Shown: positions 48,307 through 57,280, counted from the first letter of the stretch. The stretch: 64,000 nt of DNA from Bradyrhizobium zhanjiangense (GCF_004114935.1 NZ_CP022221.1:4175001-4239000); one strand, 5' to 3'. Translations and numbers: made by a program. Notes: generated by a model not told the origin, from the sequence alone.

Positions 48307-49302
48307 TCAACCCAACTTCAACAGCACCTGCAAAAACTCCTCCACCGCCTTGCGCGCTTCAGCGGCTGTCTTCGGATTGCCGCCGACATGCGGGTTGAGC
48401 TCGACACAGGCGTCCTTGTAGGAGAAGGGCGCATTGGTATCGCCGTTCATCAGCACGCCGCCGTCACCTTCCTTGATGCGGCAGTTGCGCACGGTTTGCG
48501 CGTTCGTGGACACGGCGACGGTGTTGAGGCCGAGCAGGCCGCTATCGAATCCGTGCGCGCTATCGGGATATTCGGTCAGCACCACGTCGCGCCCGGCCGC
48601 TTTGAGCCGTTCGACAAAGGCCTTGCAGCTCTTCACCGGATTGTAGTCGTCGGGTGCGCCGTGGAAGATGCGGATCGGGCGCGCGGCGACCTCGGCATCG
48701 CTCTGATACGTCGTCGAACAGTCCGGATAGAACGGGATGTAAGCCGCGAACTGGATACCGGACTTGTTCCAGAGCTTGTGGAAGCGCTCGAGGCTCGCAT
48801 AGAGCGTCGCCTGTCCGCCGCGCGAAAAGCCCATCAGCACGATGCGATCAGGATCGACGCGGGGATGCTTGGCCAGGATCTCCAGCGAGCGGTAGATATC
48901 GACGATCAGATTGAGCCGGCCGAGCAAGGCCTGGTTCGGCCCGACCACCGTGAGGCCGCGCCCCGTAAAACCATCGATCACGAAGGTGGAGATGCCCATG
49001 GCGTTGAGCGCGTGCACCCAGGCTTCCGTGGTGGCGCCGACGCCGCTCGAGCCGTGCATCAGCACCACCACGGGAAGCTTGCCGGTGCCCTGGGCCACGC
49101 GGAATTCGCCCGCGACCGTCACCGGCTTGCCGGCCGCCGCATCGCCGCTGAGGAACTGCTGATCGGAAATGGTGAGCGAGGGGATCGGATAGATCTCGGC
49201 CCGCGTGGCGACCTCCTTAGGGAGCGATTGTGCGTTGGCGCCAAGACCGACGAACAGAGTTGAAATGCAAAGCGCCATTGCGACGCGGAATGCCGTCGGC
49301 AT
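48307..49302 (-). CDS. Dienelactone hydrolase-like secreted enzyme
   Basis: A 331-residue alpha/beta hydrolase with a signal peptide (residues 1-24, ending GANAQ). The nucleophile elbow GFSRGG, the acid in GAPDDYNP and the histidine in DSAHGF form a plausible triad. The ATG at 49302 begins the signal peptide; an upstream in-frame ATG at 49341 would place 13 polar residues before it. Its ribosome-binding region is a run of nine G residues on its own strand, an unusual feature noted separately. The substrate is unknown. Confidence 0.83.
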   Translation of the reverse strand: MPTAFRVAMALCISTLFVGLGANAQSLPKEVATRAEIYPIPSLTISDQQFLSGDAAAGKPVTVAGEFRVAQGTGKLPVVVLMHGSSGVGATTEAWVHALNAMGISTFVIDGFTGRGLTVVGPNQALLGRLNLIVDIYRSLEILAKHPRVDPDRIVLMGFSRGGQATLYASLERFHKLWNKSGIQFAAYIPFYPDCSTTYQSDAEVAARPIRIFHGAPDDYNPVKSCKAFVERLKAAGRDVVLTEYPDSAHGFDSGLLGLNTVAVSTNAQTVRNCRIKEGDGGVLMNGDTNAPFSYKDACVELNPHVGGNPKTAAEARKAVEEFLQVLLKLG

Positions 49303-49378
49303 CGGGTCCCCCCCCCTTGCGATTTTGATGGAGTAGAACAACAGGCCCGCGCGCTGTCAATTTGGTGTGCGGCAGCTC

Positions 49379-49975
49379 TCAGGCGGGATCGGCCGTTTTC
49401 TTCGCCGTCAGCGCCTGGTCGATCGCAAAGCCGCCGATCTCGCTCATCGCCTGCGAGATCACGTCGCCGCGTCTAGCAAAGCCGTTCGAGAGATACTCGA
49501 ACTGCGTCCGCGCCAGCCGCAGCACCTCGATCGGCACGGAGACCACGGTCTCGTTGAAACTGTCGACAGAGGCGCGCAGCGTCTCGAGCTCGCTCGTGAA
49601 CTTGCCGATATGGCTCTCCGCATGCTGCATCAGGCCGAGCAGCTTGCCGCGTTCGGCATCGAATGCGGCTCGCTCGGCCGCGCTCGCTGCGGTGACCTCG
49701 GCAAGCTGCGTCCGCAGCGCTGCGATCTGGCTCAACATGGCATCGCGAGCAAGCTCCGCGGCCTCGCGCAGCTCGGTGTTGCGCGTGCTCTCGACCTGCT
49801 GTTCGTGATAGAGCCGCTCGGCCGACATCGCCCGCTGCGCCAGCGATACGATCAGGCTTGCTGCGCGCAGCAGCATCTCGCCGTTCCGTCCCGACACCAT
49901 GCTGGCCATCCGCCGCAGGAAGTCGATGGTTTCCGACGATGAGTTCGGCGGCAGGGGGACGACCGTCGCGGACAT
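49379..49975 (-). CDS. Coiled-coil protein of unknown function
   Basis: A 198-residue soluble protein that I do not recognise. Residues about 35-130 are strongly helical with heptad spacing (AMSAERLYHEQQVESTRN, then AALRTQLAEVTAASAAER). The C-terminal part has EVLRLARTQFEYLSNGFARR. There is no signal peptide or membrane segment. ATG 49975 is preferred over an upstream GTG at 50041, which adds 22 low-complexity residues. It lies 76 bases upstream of the hydrolase gene on the same strand, with no clear functional link. Confidence 0.7.
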   Translation of the reverse strand: MSATVVPLPPNSSSETIDFLRRMASMVSGRNGEMLLRAASLIVSLAQRAMSAERLYHEQQVESTRNTELREAAELARDAMLSQIAALRTQLAEVTAASAAERAAFDAERGKLLGLMQHAESHIGKFTSELETLRASVDSFNETVVSVPIEVLRLARTQFEYLSNGFARRGDVISQAMSEIGGFAIDQALTAKKTADPA

Positions 49976-50137
49976 CTCAGTGATGCTTGCGTGATGCTCG
50001 AGCCGAGGCGTAATGACCGCCGCCGTACCGACTGGGCTCACGCAACATTCGGCGCCTGATCGTGAGCTTGAAGCAAGCCTGAATCGGCTGGCCTGGTCAA
50101 CTGGGCCGGACCACCAAATTTGCAGGCCGCGCGCGGG

Positions 50138-50542
50138 TCAGGCGTCCTTCTGCCGGCCGATCCGCCCCAGATGGGTGAAGCCGAACCCCGCGGAATATTT
50201 CAGGCCATAGCCGAGCGCCCGGTCGATGCCGATATGGGCGAGCCAGATCAAGGCGATGGACAGGGTCAAAGGCGAGGCGAGGCCGAAGCCAAGTGTCAGC
50301 AGCGACACCGGCGCCATGTAGCTGTGGGCGGCATTGCAGACCAGTGCGCCGAGTTTGGCGTCGGAGAGGTATGCCAGGAAGCTCAGGTCGGGGACGAGGA
50401 AGAGCAGGGCAAACACTAGCCAGGAGCCGTCCCACGCCCAGTAGAGCATCACCATGCCAGCGAACAGGGTGAGGCCCTCCAGCCGCAGCAGGATGTTGAC
50501 ACCGCCCGTCGCCGCACCAGTCTCGGCCGTTCCTTCGTCCAT
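50138..50542 (-). CDS. DUF4260 small membrane protein
   Basis: A 134-residue integral membrane protein with about four hydrophobic helices. LVPDLSFLAYL, NAAHSYMAPVSL and ALIWLAHIGIDRALGYGLKY match the DUF4260 family. In that family the aspartates and the H-x3-D in the last helices are conserved. The biochemical role is unknown. It lies between the coiled-coil gene and pccB, opposite in strand to the latter. Confidence 0.8.
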   Translation of the reverse strand: MDEGTAETGAATGGVNILLRLEGLTLFAGMVMLYWAWDGSWLVFALLFLVPDLSFLAYLSDAKLGALVCNAAHSYMAPVSLLTLGFGLASPLTLSIALIWLAHIGIDRALGYGLKYSAGFGFTHLGRIGRQKDA

Positions 50543-50680
50543 GCTCGCCTCCCAGGCAAAACTTTGTAATCCCTCACGCTTTCAGCCCGGACAGGGCAGC
50601 CCTGCGAGGTCGAAAGGCGCTTTCCGGCCCGCAAAATGCCGTGTTAGAACCCCGCATCACTTAAGAACTGGCGGGAGCAA

Positions 50681-52213
50681 ATGAAACACATCCTGGACGC
50701 CCTTGAAGATCGTCGTGCCGGTGCCAAGCTCGGCGGCGGGGAGAAGCGCATCGAGGCGCAGCACGCCCGCGGCAAGCTGACGGCGCGCGAGCGCATCGAG
50801 CTCTTGCTCGACAAGGGATCGTTCGAGGAATTCGACATGTTCGTCGAGCATCGCTCCACCGAGTTCGGCATGGAGAAGACCAAGGTACCGGGCGATGGCG
50901 TCGTCACCGGCTGGGGCACCGTCAACGGCCGCAAGACCTTCGTCTTCGCCAAGGATTTCACCGTGTTCGGCGGTTCTCTCTCGGAAACGCACGCGCTGAA
51001 AATCACAAAGCTCCAGGACATGGCGATGAAGGCGCGGGCGCCCATCATCGGTCTCTACGATGCCGGCGGCGCCCGCATCCAGGAGGGCGTCGCCGCGCTC
51101 GCCGGCTATTCCTACGTGTTCCGCCGCAACGTGCTCGCCTCGGGCGTGATCCCGCAGATATCAGTCATCATGGGCCCCTGCGCCGGCGGCGACGTCTATT
51201 CGCCGGCGATGACCGACTTCATCTTCATGGTGAAGAACACCAGCTACATGTTCGTCACCGGCCCCGACGTGGTGAAGACCGTCACCAACGAGGTCGTCAC
51301 CGCCGAAGAGCTCGGCGGCGCCTCGGTGCACGCCACGCGCTCCTCGATCGCCGACGGTGCGTTCGAGAACGACGTCGAGACGCTGCTGCAGATGCGCCGT
51401 CTGATCGACTTCCTGCCGTCCAACAACACCGACGGCGTGCCGGAATGGCCGAGCTTCGACGACATCGGCCGGGTCGACATGTCGTTGGACACGCTGGTCC
51501 CCGACAATCCGAACAAGCCCTACGACATGAAGGAATTGATCCTGAAGGTCGTGGACGAGGGCGATTTCTTCGAGATCGCGGAAGCCTTTGCCAAGAACAT
51601 CGTCACCGGCTTTGGCCGCATCGCGGGGCGCACCGTCGGCTTCGTCGCCAATCAGCCGATGGTGCTCGCCGGCGTGCTCGACTCTGATGCTTCGCGGAAA
51701 GCGGCGCGCTTCGTTCGTTTTTGTGATGCCTTCAACATCCCGATCGTCACCTTCGTCGACGTGCCGGGCTTCCTGCCGGGAACCGCGCAGGAATACGGCG
51801 GCCTGATCAAGCATGGCGCGAAGCTCTTGTTCGCGTACTCGCAATGCACGGTGCCGCTGGTGACCATCATCACCCGCAAGGCCTATGGCGGCGCCTTCGA
51901 CGTCATGGCCTCCAAGGAGATCGGCGCCGACATGAACTACGCCTGGCCGACCGCCCAGATCGCAGTGATGGGCGCCAAGGGCGCGGTCGAGATCATCTTC
52001 CGCTCCGACATCGGCGACCCCGACAAGATCGCGGCGCGAACCAAGGAATACGAAGACCGTTTCCTGTCCCCCTTCATCGCCGCCGAGCGCGGCTACATCG
52101 ACGACGTCATCATGCCGCACTCGACAAGGAAGCGCATCGCCCGCGCCCTGGCGATGCTGAAGGACAAGAAGACGGAAATGCCAGCGAAGAAGCACGACAA
52201 TTTGCCGTTGTGA
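50681..52213 (+). CDS. pccB: Propionyl-CoA carboxylase beta subunit
   Basis: A 510-residue carboxyltransferase subunit that makes methylmalonyl-CoA from propionyl-CoA and carboxybiotin. It starts [20 protein letters not shown] and carries the two crotonase-like halves typical of the family. The oxyanion Gly pairs are in [11 protein letters not shown] and [14 protein letters not shown] (N-terminal half), and [13 protein letters not shown] and [11 protein letters not shown] (C-terminal half). The Asp that selects propionyl-CoA lies in the VPGFLPG vicinity as in other PccB proteins. The biotin-carrying alpha subunit is not in this window. Palindromic repeat DNA begins a few bases after the stop. 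Confidence 0.96.
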   Translation: MKHILDALEDRRAGAKLGGGEKRIEAQHARGKLTARERIELLLDKGSFEEFDMFVEHRSTEFGMEKTKVPGDGVVTGWGTVNGRKTFVFAKDFTVFGGSLSETHALKITKLQDMAMKARAPIIGLYDAGGARIQEGVAALAGYSYVFRRNVLASGVIPQISVIMGPCAGGDVYSPAMTDFIFMVKNTSYMFVTGPDVVKTVTNEVVTAEELGGASVHATRSSIADGAFENDVETLLQMRRLIDFLPSNNTDGVPEWPSFDDIGRVDMSLDTLVPDNPNKPYDMKELILKVVDEGDFFEIAEAFAKNIVTGFGRIAGRTVGFVANQPMVLAGVLDSDASRKAARFVRFCDAFNIPIVTFVDVPGFLPGTAQEYGGLIKHGAKLLFAYSQCTVPLVTIITRKAYGGAFDVMASKEIGADMNYAWPTAQIAVMGAKGAVEIIFRSDIGDPDKIAARTKEYEDRFLSPFIAAERGYIDDVIMPHSTRKRIARALAMLKDKKTEMPAKKHDNLPL

Positions 52214-52218
52214 GAAAG

Positions 52219-52290
52219 ATGTCGCCCGGATGAGCGTAGCGACATCCGGGCTTTGCTTAAGCCCCGCATGTCGCTTCGCTCATGTGGGCA
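52219..52290. repeat. Palindromic repeats downstream of pccB
   Basis: GATGTCGCCCGGATGAGCG is mirrored by GTAGCGACATCCGGGC, and a second unit CCCCGCATGTCGC..GCTCATGTGGGC follows. These compact palindromes occupy the gap before the next small gene. One may act as the pccB transcript end. Confidence 0.65.
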
Positions 52291-52323
52291 ACTGGTTTCT
52301 TCTGATTTGGTATCCTTGATCCA

Positions 52324-52671
52324 ATGATCGAAGACGATCCGAGCGACGAAATCTCAGATATCGAGGATCGGATCGAAGCGCTCGCCGAGATCGCCGAGCG
52401 GTGCCGGAAGTACATCCTGGCATCCAAGATCGCGATCGGCGGCGGTGCGACGCTGCTCTTGATCACGATCCTCGGCCTGTTCGGGACCGGCCAGACCGCC
52501 GCGCTTGGGTCGATCGCGCTGGTGCTGGGCGGGATCGTGTCGCTCGGCTCGAATGTCAGCACGTTGCGGCAGACGGACGAGGCCATCAGTGCCGCGGAGG
52601 CGCGTCGTTCGGCGCTGATTGGCAGCATCGACCTGCGCGTCGTCGCGGATGCGCCGATGAAGCTGGTGTGA
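52324..52671 (+). CDS. Small membrane protein of unknown function
   Basis: A 115-residue protein I do not recognise. Residues 1-28 are acidic and helical (DDPSDEISDIEDRIEALAE). Two hydrophobic segments follow, at about 35-52 (AIGGGATLLLITILGLF) and 58-75 (TAALGSIALVLGGIVSL). A soluble helix with a SAAEARRS segment ends the protein. Codon use matches neighbours, so it is likely real. Confidence 0.65.
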   Translation: MIEDDPSDEISDIEDRIEALAEIAERCRKYILASKIAIGGGATLLLITILGLFGTGQTAALGSIALVLGGIVSLGSNVSTLRQTDEAISAAEARRSALIGSIDLRVVADAPMKLV

Positions 52672-52690
52672 CGCGCCGCACCCACGGTGC

Positions 52691-52750
52691 GTAGGGTGGG
52701 TTAGCCCAGCGGACTGCGCTTCGCGCAGCCGCAAGGCTAACCCACCCTAC
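52691..52750. repeat. Inverted-repeat element GTAGGGTGGGTTAGC (copy 2)
   Basis: The arms GTAGGGTGGGTTAGC (52691-52705) and GCTAACCCACCCTAC (52736-52750) are exact reverse complements, with GCGCTTCGCGC in the centre. It is a shorter version of 35800-35916. The terminal CTA of the right arm is the stop codon of the GST gene on the minus strand. Confidence 0.88.
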
Positions 52751-53403
52751 GAGATCCCGCGCGCCTTATCCGCCGCAGCAAAATGCGCCATCTGGTCCGC
52801 ACGGGCCTTCGCAAAGGCTGGGCGGGCCGTGGCCCGGGCGAGGTAAGCACGGCAGGCCGGGTGGTTCGCCAGTCCCTCGAAGCGGTCGACGGGGCGCAGC
52901 ACGTCCGACATCAGGATGTCGGCGACGGAGAAGGACCCCGCCAGCCATTCGCGGCGGGCCAGCACCAGTTCGAGATGCTTGAGACGAACCTCAAGGAACC
53001 CGTCCAGGAATTTCCATGCCCGCGTGTCGTCCGCATTGCCCATGAACTTCAGCATCGCCCAGGGCAGACTCGCCATCTCCACCGAATTGAGCGCGGCGAA
53101 CACCCATTTCGTCGCCTCGACGCGGCCGCGCGGATCTGACGGCATCAGCTTGTCGCTGCGCTCGCCGAGATGCAGCAGGATCGCGCCGCTCTCGAAGATC
53201 GAGAGGTCGCCGTCGGTCAGCCACGGCACCTGGCCGAAGGGCTGGTGCGCGAGATGCGCGGGGCCGCGGTCGTCGAATGGCACGCTCGCGACGCGATAGG
53301 GCAAGGCGGCTTCTTCGAGCACCCAGCGCACACGGAGGTCGCGCACGAAACCTCTGGGCATCTCGGGAACCCAATCGAAGGTGGTCAGGGTGAGGTCGGC
53401 CAT
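52747..53403 (-). CDS. Glutathione S-transferase
   Basis: A 218-residue GST. The thioredoxin-like N-domain has the cis-proline FGQVPWL and the glutathione-contacting FESGAILLHLGE motif. The C-terminal helical domain has the FSVADILMSDVLR N-capping box. The class and substrate are not clear. The TAG stop lies inside the right arm of a palindromic repeat, suggesting that insertion of the element set the current C-terminus. Confidence 0.92.
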   Translation of the reverse strand: MADLTLTTFDWVPEMPRGFVRDLRVRWVLEEAALPYRVASVPFDDRGPAHLAHQPFGQVPWLTDGDLSIFESGAILLHLGERSDKLMPSDPRGRVEATKWVFAALNSVEMASLPWAMLKFMGNADDTRAWKFLDGFLEVRLKHLELVLARREWLAGSFSVADILMSDVLRPVDRFEGLANHPACRAYLARATARPAFAKARADQMAHFAAADKARGIS

Positions 53404-53532
53404 TTGGTGTCTCCGTGTCCTGGTTCAGATCAAGGACGCGCGAAGGGCGCACGTTCCGACACCGGTGCCAACTGTTTTTGTCGCCGGCCGATGAAGCGGC
53501 TAGTCTTGCCCCAAACAATGGGAGGAAACCCG

Positions 53533-53847
53533 ATGCCATCAGCCTTCTTCGTCGTCCGCGCCATCGTCGCCGACGCGAGCAAGCGCGCCGCCTTCGACAG
53601 ATGGTACGAGACGGAACATCTGCCCGACGCGGTGAAGGCGTTTGGCGTAGCCAAGGCCTGGCGGTACTGGAGCCTGGACGATCCCTCGCTGCACCAGGCC
53701 ATGTATCAGTTCGATGACGAGACGAAGCTCGCCGCGATGCTGAAGGGTGATGCGCTCAAGCGCCTGACCGCCGACTTCAACCGCGACTGGCCCGATGTGA
53801 CGCGCACGCGCGAGACGTTGGTGCTGGCGCAGGAGTTCGCGATGTAG
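53533..53847 (+). CDS. Small dimeric alpha/beta-barrel-like protein
   Basis: A 104-residue protein starting MPSAFFVVRAIVADASKRAAF after a GGAGGAAA box. The RWYETEHLPDAVKAFG segment resembles EthD / stress-responsive A/B-barrel proteins, which have a similar WYxxEHLPD motif. A catalytic function is not established. It is divergent from the GST gene across 129 bases. Confidence 0.78.
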   Translation: MPSAFFVVRAIVADASKRAAFDRWYETEHLPDAVKAFGVAKAWRYWSLDDPSLHQAMYQFDDETKLAAMLKGDALKRLTADFNRDWPDVTRTRETLVLAQEFAM

Positions 53848-53961
53848 GGCGGAGGGCTACGAATTCTCCAATTAATCTGATCACCTGATTCAGCTTTGGT
53901 TCATGTCGTGACCACGACACTTCTTCTGCATCACTGGCACGATGATCAAGAGGAAGAAGCC

Positions 53962-54246
53962 ATGGAGCGCCGGAACTTTTTGAAACTTGCATTGGGGGTG
54001 ACGGCGGGAGCCGCCGCCTTCGCTGCGACCGCGCAGGCCGCGCCGCTGTCACCGCAACCGGTCGCTGATCCCACCCGCATGCCGCAGGGCAGTTCCGATG
54101 CTCATCCCGCAGTCACCACCAGCGAGGAAGCCGCGCAGGCGAAGCCTGAGCAGGTGCACTGGCGTGGGCGCGGCCGGCATTGGGGCTGGCGCCGCCGACA
54201 CTGGGGTTGGCGTCGCCGGCGCTGGCATCGCCGTCATTACTGGTAA
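53962..54246 (+). CDS. Small exported protein with Trp/Arg/His-rich tail
   Basis: A 94-residue protein. The N-terminus RRNFLKLALGVTAGAAAFAA is a twin-arginine-like signal (RRNFLK), with cleavage likely after TAQA. The C-terminal third repeats W, R and H (GRHWGWRRRHWGWRRRRW). The ATG at 53962 follows an AGAGGAAGAAG box; an upstream start would precede the signal by 22 residues. Related small RWH-rich exported proteins occur in Rhizobiales, but I know of no function. Confidence 0.72.
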   Translation: MERRNFLKLALGVTAGAAAFAATAQAAPLSPQPVADPTRMPQGSSDAHPAVTTSEEAAQAKPEQVHWRGRGRHWGWRRRHWGWRRRRWHRRHYW

Positions 54247-54356
54247 GCTCGCGACAATTCGCGAATTGGACGGGGATAGCCGCTGGCGGCCCCCGTTTCG
54301 ATTCTGGAGCCGCTCCGATTCCACGGCGGACGAAAGTCGGCAGCGGCGCCCAAACG

Positions 54357-54392
54357 AAAATGGCCGCGCAGGTTGTCCCGCGCGGCCATTTT
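54357..54392. terminator. Bidirectional terminator between convergent small genes
   Basis: AAAATGGCCGCGC (54357-54369) pairs with GCGCGGCCATTTT (54380-54392) around a short loop, giving T-runs in both directions. It lies between the RWH-rich gene on the + strand and the small Cys/Pro-rich gene on the - strand. Confidence 0.85.
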
Positions 54393-54406
54393 GCAAGGCG
54401 AAAGGA

Positions 54407-54658
54407 TCAGAACGGACGGCAGCGGCCGGCGTACCAGCGGAAGCCGTAGGGGCACACGCGCGCGCGGGGCACCACGACGACCGGCGCCGGGGCGACCACC
54501 ACGGGGCCCGGGCGCACCACGACCGGGCCGCGCATCGGACGGCAGCCGCCATAGGGGCCGCGATACCAGCCGGGGCCGCAGCCGCCGGCGGCGCTGGCCG
54601 CCTCGCTGAAACCGATGACTGCGCTGGCCAGCATGACGGCGGCAAACAGATATTTCAT
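54407..54658 (-). CDS. Small secreted protein, GCG_CRPN-type
   Basis: An 83-residue protein with a signal peptide (residues 1-23, ending ASAA). The motif GCGPGWYRGPYGGCRP immediately follows, matching the N-terminal prefix of the small Rhizobiales family known as GCG_CRPN proteins. A Pro/Val repeat tract comes next (VVVRPGPVVVAPAPVVVVP), then a closing CPYGFRWYAGRC motif. The four cysteines may form two disulfides in the periplasm. Function is unknown. Confidence 0.78.
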   Translation of the reverse strand: MKYLFAAVMLASAVIGFSEAASAAGGCGPGWYRGPYGGCRPMRGPVVVRPGPVVVAPAPVVVVPRARVCPYGFRWYAGRCRPF

Positions 54659-54861
54659 TTGATCTTCCTTCTGGTCCTTGGGGCAGACTTAGGGGGATGG
54701 CGCTTGCGGCGCAGAATGAATCAAAAGACACGATTCGGCACGCTAAACCTATGCGTGTCGACACGTCGCGATCCAAACCTGCCAATCATGACCTGAATGC
54801 GGCATGAACGTTCCTCCGCATACGGCTTCAGGCGACAGCGATGGCGCTAGACTCTTTGCTT

Positions 54862-54910
54862 GACGCGTTTTCTTTACGCGAACCGGTGTCCACTTCGCTC
54901 GAAAACGCTT
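54862..54910. repeat. Palindromic repeat with ACCGGTGTCCACTTCG core
   Basis: On the minus strand it reads AGCGTTTTCGAGCGAAGTGG, then ACACCGGTTCGCGTAAAGAA and ends in AACGCG. The arms AGCGTTTTC and GAAAACGCG are mirror images. It directly abuts the TAA stop of the minus-strand alpha/beta hydrolase gene. It resembles a dispersed repeat I recall as abundant in Bradyrhizobium. Its relation to the CCGAAAAGTGGG element is possible through the shared GAAAA/GTGG/ACCGGTT pattern. Confidence 0.75.
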
Positions 54911-55917
54911 TACTGGCCGAGAAAGCCCAGCACCAACTCCCGATACTTCTCCGGCGCCTCCAGGAAGACGAGATGGCCGGTGTCCGGGATCACCTCGGCC
55001 CGCGCATTCGGCATCTTCGCGGCAAGCGCTTTGGCGAGTTCGGCGTTCTGTCCCATCTTGGCGCGCAGCGCCTCCGGCGCGTTCGGCCGTCCCGGAGCGT
55101 TGTGATCGTCGGCACCCATCACGAACAGCGTGGGCAGCGTGATAAGCGGGATCTCGTGCGCCACCGGCTCGCGATAGATCATCTGGCCGGAGCTGACGAA
55201 GGCGCGCAGCCACCGCGGATAGTCGGGGGCGCCCTTGATGTTGAAACGGGCATCGATGAACGGCGTGATCGCCTCCGGCGGCAGCTTGATCGCATAATTG
55301 GTCTGCAGCTGCTTGCGGTAGCCCTCCGCGGTGAGCTTGTCCTCGGTCTCGATCATTTTCTCGGTCGGCGTCGGCGGCACGTAGAGGCGGTAGTCCTCCA
55401 GTCCGATCGGCGCGGTCAGCACCAGATGGGCGATGCGATCCGGATAGGCGCGGGCGATGCGCACGCCCAGCATGCCGCCGAGCGAGTGGGCGACGATGTC
55501 GGTCTTGTCGATCTTGAGATGATCGAGCAGCGCAATCGTGTTGCGCGCCAGTGTGTCGAAGTGAAGCTCGCCGGCCGGCTTGGATGATTTGCCGAAGCCG
55601 ATCTGGTCCGGCACGACGACGCGAAAGCCGGTCTCGCTCAGCATCTTGATTACGGGGCCCCAGTAGCTCGACGGGAAATTGCGCCCGTGCAGCAGCACGA
55701 CGGTGCGGCCGTTCGGCCGTGCGGGGGACACGTCCATATAGGCCATGCTGAGCTGCTCGCCGTCATTGACGAGCGGCAAGAGGTGCACGGGATAGGGATA
55801 GGCAAAGCCTTCGAGTGCGACGCCATAGGGCTCGCGCGGCGCGGTGTCGGCGGCGCGGGATGCAAGCGGGATGCTGAAGAGGGCGGCAGCGAGTGCGGCC
55901 GAGAAGATGCGGTTCAT
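54910..55917 (-). CDS. Alpha/beta hydrolase, secreted
   Basis: A 335-residue hydrolase. The start at 55917 gives a signal peptide (MNRIFSAALAAALFSIPLASRAA). The oxyanion segment VVLLHGRNF, nucleophile elbow AHSLGG, acid MGADDHN and histidine DTGHLVF are in order. The family includes esterases, epoxide hydrolases and haloalkane dehalogenase relatives; the substrate is unknown. The cap region (YVPPTPTEKM) is moderately long. Confidence 0.88.
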   Translation of the reverse strand: MNRIFSAALAAALFSIPLASRAADTAPREPYGVALEGFAYPYPVHLLPLVNDGEQLSMAYMDVSPARPNGRTVVLLHGRNFPSSYWGPVIKMLSETGFRVVVPDQIGFGKSSKPAGELHFDTLARNTIALLDHLKIDKTDIVAHSLGGMLGVRIARAYPDRIAHLVLTAPIGLEDYRLYVPPTPTEKMIETEDKLTAEGYRKQLQTNYAIKLPPEAITPFIDARFNIKGAPDYPRWLRAFVSSGQMIYREPVAHEIPLITLPTLFVMGADDHNAPGRPNAPEALRAKMGQNAELAKALAAKMPNARAEVIPDTGHLVFLEAPEKYRELVLGFLGQ

Positions 55918-55928
55918 TGAGGTCTCCG

Positions 55929-56036
55929 GTGTGCCCGGGCAAAAGCGCGAAGCGCGTCTTCGCGAACTTGTCCGGGGCATCCACGTGCCAGCCGCAATAA
56001 AGACGTGGCTTGCCGGGTCAAGCCCGGCCATGACGA
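55929..56036. repeat. Palindromic repeat upstream of the hydrolase gene
   Basis: It includes GCCCGGGC, GCGCGAAGCGCG, an arm pair CCACGT/ACGTGG about 25 bases apart, and GCCGGGTCAAGCCCGGCC. This modular pattern resembles composite repetitive palindromes found in Bradyrhizobium gaps. It sits immediately 5' of the hydrolase start. Confidence 0.6.
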
Positions 56037-56083
56037 GAGGCCGAGTTCACACGGGATTGTGTGCCGTCACGCAGCTTGCGTGA

Positions 56084-56782
56084 TCAGTCCTTCCCATTCC
56101 CGAACAGCGCGGCGAACTGCTTCTCGCCGGTGCGGGTGAAATTCACGACGCGGCTGCCGGGCGTGGCGTCGCGCGCGGCCCATTTGAGTTCGGCGAAGCG
56201 CTGCATCATGGCGGCCCCCAGCGTGCCGGCGAGATGATGCCGCCGCTCGCTCCAGTCGAGACAGGCCTTGCACACCGGGCGGCGCGGATGGGTGAGCATG
56301 TCGGGCGAGATCTGCAAATGCTTGGCGAGGAAGCGCTCGCCCTCGGCCGTCAGCTCGATCTCCTGCTTCCTCTGCCTGATCAGCTGTCGCGCGCGCATGG
56401 TGTCGAGCATCTGCACGCCGAGATCGCCGGCGAGATGATCATAGCAGATCCGCGCGCGCCGCAGCGCCGGATCCTTCGGCCCGGTGCGCACGCGCATGTG
56501 GCCGGTCCGCGCGGCAAGCCCCGCGAGGCCTTCGAGCACGCCGGCGACGTCGTCGTCGGTGAGGCGGTAGTAGCGGTGCCGGCCCTGCTTCTCCGGCTCG
56601 ACCAGGCCGCCGGCCTCGAGCTTCGACAGGTGCGAGCTCGCAGTCTGCGGCGTGATGCCGGCCTCCTGCGCCAATTCGCTGGCAGTGAGCGCGCGGCCGT
56701 TCATCAGCGCGGTCAGCATGTTGGCGCGGGCGGGATCGCCGACCAGCGAAGCGACCATGGCGATGTCAGGCCCTGATTTCAT
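56084..56782 (-). CDS. ArsR-type winged-helix transcriptional regulator with long C-terminal domain
   Basis: A 232-residue protein. Residues 10-90 are an ArsR-like winged helix ([42 protein letters not shown]). The remaining 140 residues include [12 protein letters not shown] and a conserved [16 protein letters not shown] segment, as in the ArsR-like regulators of about 220-230 residues. The two cysteines there could sense metal or redox state (inference). It is divergent from the NIPSNAP-ABM-PEP-mutase-like gene set. Confidence 0.85.
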   Translation of the reverse strand: MKSGPDIAMVASLVGDPARANMLTALMNGRALTASELAQEAGITPQTASSHLSKLEAGGLVEPEKQGRHRYYRLTDDDVAGVLEGLAGLAARTGHMRVRTGPKDPALRRARICYDHLAGDLGVQMLDTMRARQLIRQRKQEIELTAEGERFLAKHLQISPDMLTHPRRPVCKACLDWSERRHHLAGTLGAAMMQRFAELKWAARDATPGSRVVNFTRTGEKQFAALFGNGKD

Positions 56783-56838
56783 GCTTCGATGCTAGCCGAA
56801 GCATTGCGGTAGGGCAAGGGCGTAGTCTCTCACGGCGT

Positions 56839-56920
56839 CGTCATTGCGAGCGCAGCGAAGCAATCCAGAGATGTTTCCGCGGAGGGATTCCTGGATTGCT
56901 TCGCTGCGCTCGCAATGACG
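56839..56920. repeat. CATTGCGAGC palindromic repeat (copy B)
   Basis: An 82-base near-perfect palindrome of the same family as 48115-48194, with CGTCATTGCGAGCG and CGCTCGCAATGACG at its ends. It occupies half of the 161-base divergent gap between the regulator and the NIPSNAP gene, leaving little room for ordinary promoters. Confidence 0.9.
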
Positions 56921-56943
56921 GAGAAACGACAGGAGAGCCCATC

Positions 56944-57252
56944 ATGTCCGTCACCGTCTTCATCCGCTACCAGCTCGATCCCTTCAAGCGCGCGCAGTTC
57001 GAGGAATACTCGAAACGTTGGCTCACCATCATCCCGAAATGCGGCGGCGAGCTGATCGGCTATTTCATGCCGCATGAGGGCACCAACAACATCGCCTTCG
57101 CGTTGATAACCTTCGAGAGCCTGGCTGCCTATGAGGCCTATCGTGCGCGGCTGCGGCAGGACGCCGAAGGCATAGCGAACTTCCATTTCGCAGAGGAGAA
57201 CAAGTTCATCCTCGCGGAGGAGCGCACGTTCCTGCGCAAAGTGGTATTGTAG
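56944..57252 (+). CDS. NIPSNAP family protein
   Basis: A 102-residue protein starting [20 protein letters not shown] after an AGGAGAG box. It has the NIPSNAP-like dimeric barrel pattern, with [19 protein letters not shown] and a C-terminal RTFLRKVV. An in-frame extension upstream would be encoded by the palindromic repeat and is rejected. It is probably the first gene of a three-gene operon. Confidence 0.85.
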   Translation: MSVTVFIRYQLDPFKRAQFEEYSKRWLTIIPKCGGELIGYFMPHEGTNNIAFALITFESLAAYEAYRARLRQDAEGIANFHFAEENKFILAEERTFLRKVVL

Positions 57253-57280
57253 GCCACGACATCGTTAGCAGGAGACGCCC

